Assembly: GCA_045540815.1 (NCBI GenBank) | Contig: JAZQHY010000059.1 | Location: forward strand, 1 to 31,764 | Source: JAZQHR01 sp045540815 | GTDB lineage: Bacteria; Bacillota; Clostridia; UMGS1810 | Length of the DNA stretch: 31,764 nucleotides | Direction: 5' to 3' | Shown: positions 30,861-31,764 of the stretch, in pieces | Position numbering within the stretch: position 1 is the first letter of the stretch | How the letters are laid out: each line of letters opens with the position of its first letter | Notes under the pieces: model-generated | What the model was told of the DNA's origin: nothing | Seen by the model: only the letters and a program-made list of their open reading frames with translations | Database searches by the model: none | Translations under genes and position numbers: made by a program

Positions 30861-31064
30861 TTAATCTCTTGACGGAACCTTTTCTTTGAAAAGTATTCTG
30901 ATACACCAGATTCCCGCAAGACCTACAAGTGTGAATATAATTCTGCTTATAATTGAGCCTTGACCGCCAAATAAAAATCCCACGATGTCAAACTGGAAAA
31001 GTCCTATTGAACCCCAGTTGATTGCACCTATGATTGTAAGTATTAACGCGATATTATCTATCAT
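30861..31064 (-). CDS. DUF378 small membrane protein
   Basis: A 67-aa protein of the DUF378 family with two membrane helices: IALILTIIGAINWGSIGLF and IIFTLVGLAGIWCIRILF, with the family's typical INWG and FDIVGFLFGG. The function is unknown. I chose ATG 31064, which has AAAGGAG at a good distance; the upstream TTG at 31073 touches the ribosome site. It is monocistronic and convergent with the lipoprotein gene. Confidence 0.82.
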   Translation of the reverse strand: MIDNIALILTIIGAINWGSIGLFQFDIVGFLFGGQGSIISRIIFTLVGLAGIWCIRILFKEKVPSRD

Positions 31065-31138
31065 ATTTTTCAACTCCTTTTACTTTAAGTATAGACAATT
31101 TTGAATGTTTTATTCATCTTTTGTTAACAATTTACGTG

Positions 31139-31167
31139 TTGATTTTTATTTTAAATTATTTTATAAT
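31139..31167 (+). promoter_or_regulatory. Promoter of the ABC exporter gene
   Basis: -35 TTGATT (31139-31144), 17-bp spacer, -10 TATAAT (31162-31167). Confidence 0.7.
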
Positions 31168-31239
31168 AATATAGTTATAAGTTAATAAAAATTCCAAATA
31201 TTTCATATTATTTTTATCACTTTAGAAAGGAGAAAAACA

Positions 31240-31764
31240 ATGTACAGACGACTTTTAAAATGTGTAAGAGAGTATAAGCTTCCTACGATACTTACGCTTA
31301 TTTTTATTGTCGCAGAGGTTGTAATAGAAGTGTTTATTCCGTTTATTACGGCAAATCTTGTAAATAGTATAAAGGCTGGTGCCCAGATGAGTGAAATCTG
31401 GAAAACAGGTGCGTTTTTAATAGTTTTGGCAATTCTTTCGCTTTCATGCGGAGGTATTGCAGGTTTTACCTGTGCTAAGGCTTCAGCAGGTTTTGCTAAA
31501 AATGTCAGAGGCGACGTTTTTAAAAACATACAGACATTTTCGTTTGAAAATATTGATAAGTTTTCGTCTACATCACTTGTTACAAGACTTACAACTGATA
31601 TTACAAACGTGCAGATGTCATATATGATGATTATAAGGACGGCTATACGAAGTCCTTTAATGCTTATATTTTCCATAATAATGGCGTATATTATGGGAGG
31701 ATTTTTGGCTACAACATTTGTGGTGGTAGTGCCTGTGCTTGGAATAGGACTTTATGCCGTAAGC
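31240..31764 (+). CDS. ABC exporter, N-terminal membrane domain (3' end outside window)
   Basis: The first 175 residues of a multidrug/lipid-type ABC transporter that fuses a membrane domain to an ATPase. The frame has no stop before the window ends. It starts at ATG 31240 behind AAAGGAG. Visible are the first two membrane helices (ILTLIFIVAEVVIEVFIPF and FLIVLAILSLSCGGIAGF), the coupling region GFAKNVRGDVFKNIQTFSFENIDKFSSTSLVTRLTTD, given here as motif context typical of type IV exporters, and two more helices. The ATPase domain is outside the window. Such genes commonly come in pairs forming a heterodimer. The substrate is unknown. Confidence 0.88.
   Translation, partial: MYRRLLKCVREYKLPTILTLIFIVAEVVIEVFIPFITANLVNSIKAGAQMSEIWKTGAFLIVLAILSLSCGGIAGFTCAKASAGFAKNVRGDVFKNIQTFSFENIDKFSSTSLVTRLTTDITNVQMSYMMIIRTAIRSPLMLIFSIIMAYIMGGFLATTFVVVVPVLGIGLYAVS

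Overview
This window looks like chromosome from a low-GC, anaerobic, Gram-positive bacterium of the Clostridia. The evidence is a mix of markers: ftsZ next to nrdR, cdaA-cdaR, a ClpE-type unfoldase, T-box and cobalamin riboswitches, an S-layer-homology (SLH) surface protein, oxygen-sensitive glycyl-radical enzymes (NrdD, pyruvate formate-lyase) and a rubredoxin-fused flavodiiron protein. Promoters with 17-bp spacing and U-rich intrinsic terminators are easy to read. No species can be assigned from the sequence alone.

Layout. 1-1.2 kb: 3' end of ftsZ, then nrdR. 1.2-2.17 kb: an accessory island in which two copies of an approximately 190-bp palindromic element flank a promoter, a highly folded leader or ncRNA with its own terminator, an orphan 78-codon gene and the stub of a second gene. 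2.2-4.5 kb: PdaB-like polysaccharide deacetylase (minus), DUF3343 protein and a cysteine-desulfurase-like enzyme. 4.5-8.8 kb: cdaA, cdaR, a palindromic repeat, clpE. 9.0-9.54 kb: five-tRNA operon (Gly, Arg, His, Gln, Lys). 9.8-11.8 kb: fucU-like mutarotase, ECF S-component, PHP phosphatase. 11.9-13.8 kb: DUF47 protein plus Pit phosphate transporter. 13.9-15.8 kb (minus): T-box with a Tyr specifier controlling a Na+/solute symporter. 15.8-17.85 kb (minus): BFD-like ferredoxin and a four-domain flavodiiron protein. 18-20.7 kb: nrdD-nrdG behind a NrdR box. 20.8-22.75 kb: two serine hydrolases. 22.8-26.1 kb: pyruvate formate-lyase operon. 26.1-30.8 kb: DtxR-family regulator diverging from a cobalamin riboswitch, which leads into a large SLH protein and a lipoprotein. 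30.8-31.76 kb: DUF378 protein (minus) and the start of an ABC exporter.

How the genes fit together. NrdR at 0.7 kb probably represses nrdDG 17 kb away. The PFL operon encodes the enzyme and its radical-SAM activase, but the enzyme is in two pieces: a 706-aa core with the Cys-Cys active site and no glycyl-radical domain, and a separate 80-aa protein carrying that domain. The cobalamin riboswitch controls a surface protein whose domain order (alpha/alpha toroid followed by a DUF4430 domain) resembles intrinsic factor and transcobalamin, plus a DUF4430 lipoprotein. This suggests a cell-surface B12 capture pair.

The most interesting items are the split pyruvate formate-lyase, the B12-controlled intrinsic-factor-like pair, the structured RNA and orphan gene bracketed by palindromic elements, and the tyrosine T-box in front of a solute:sodium symporter.
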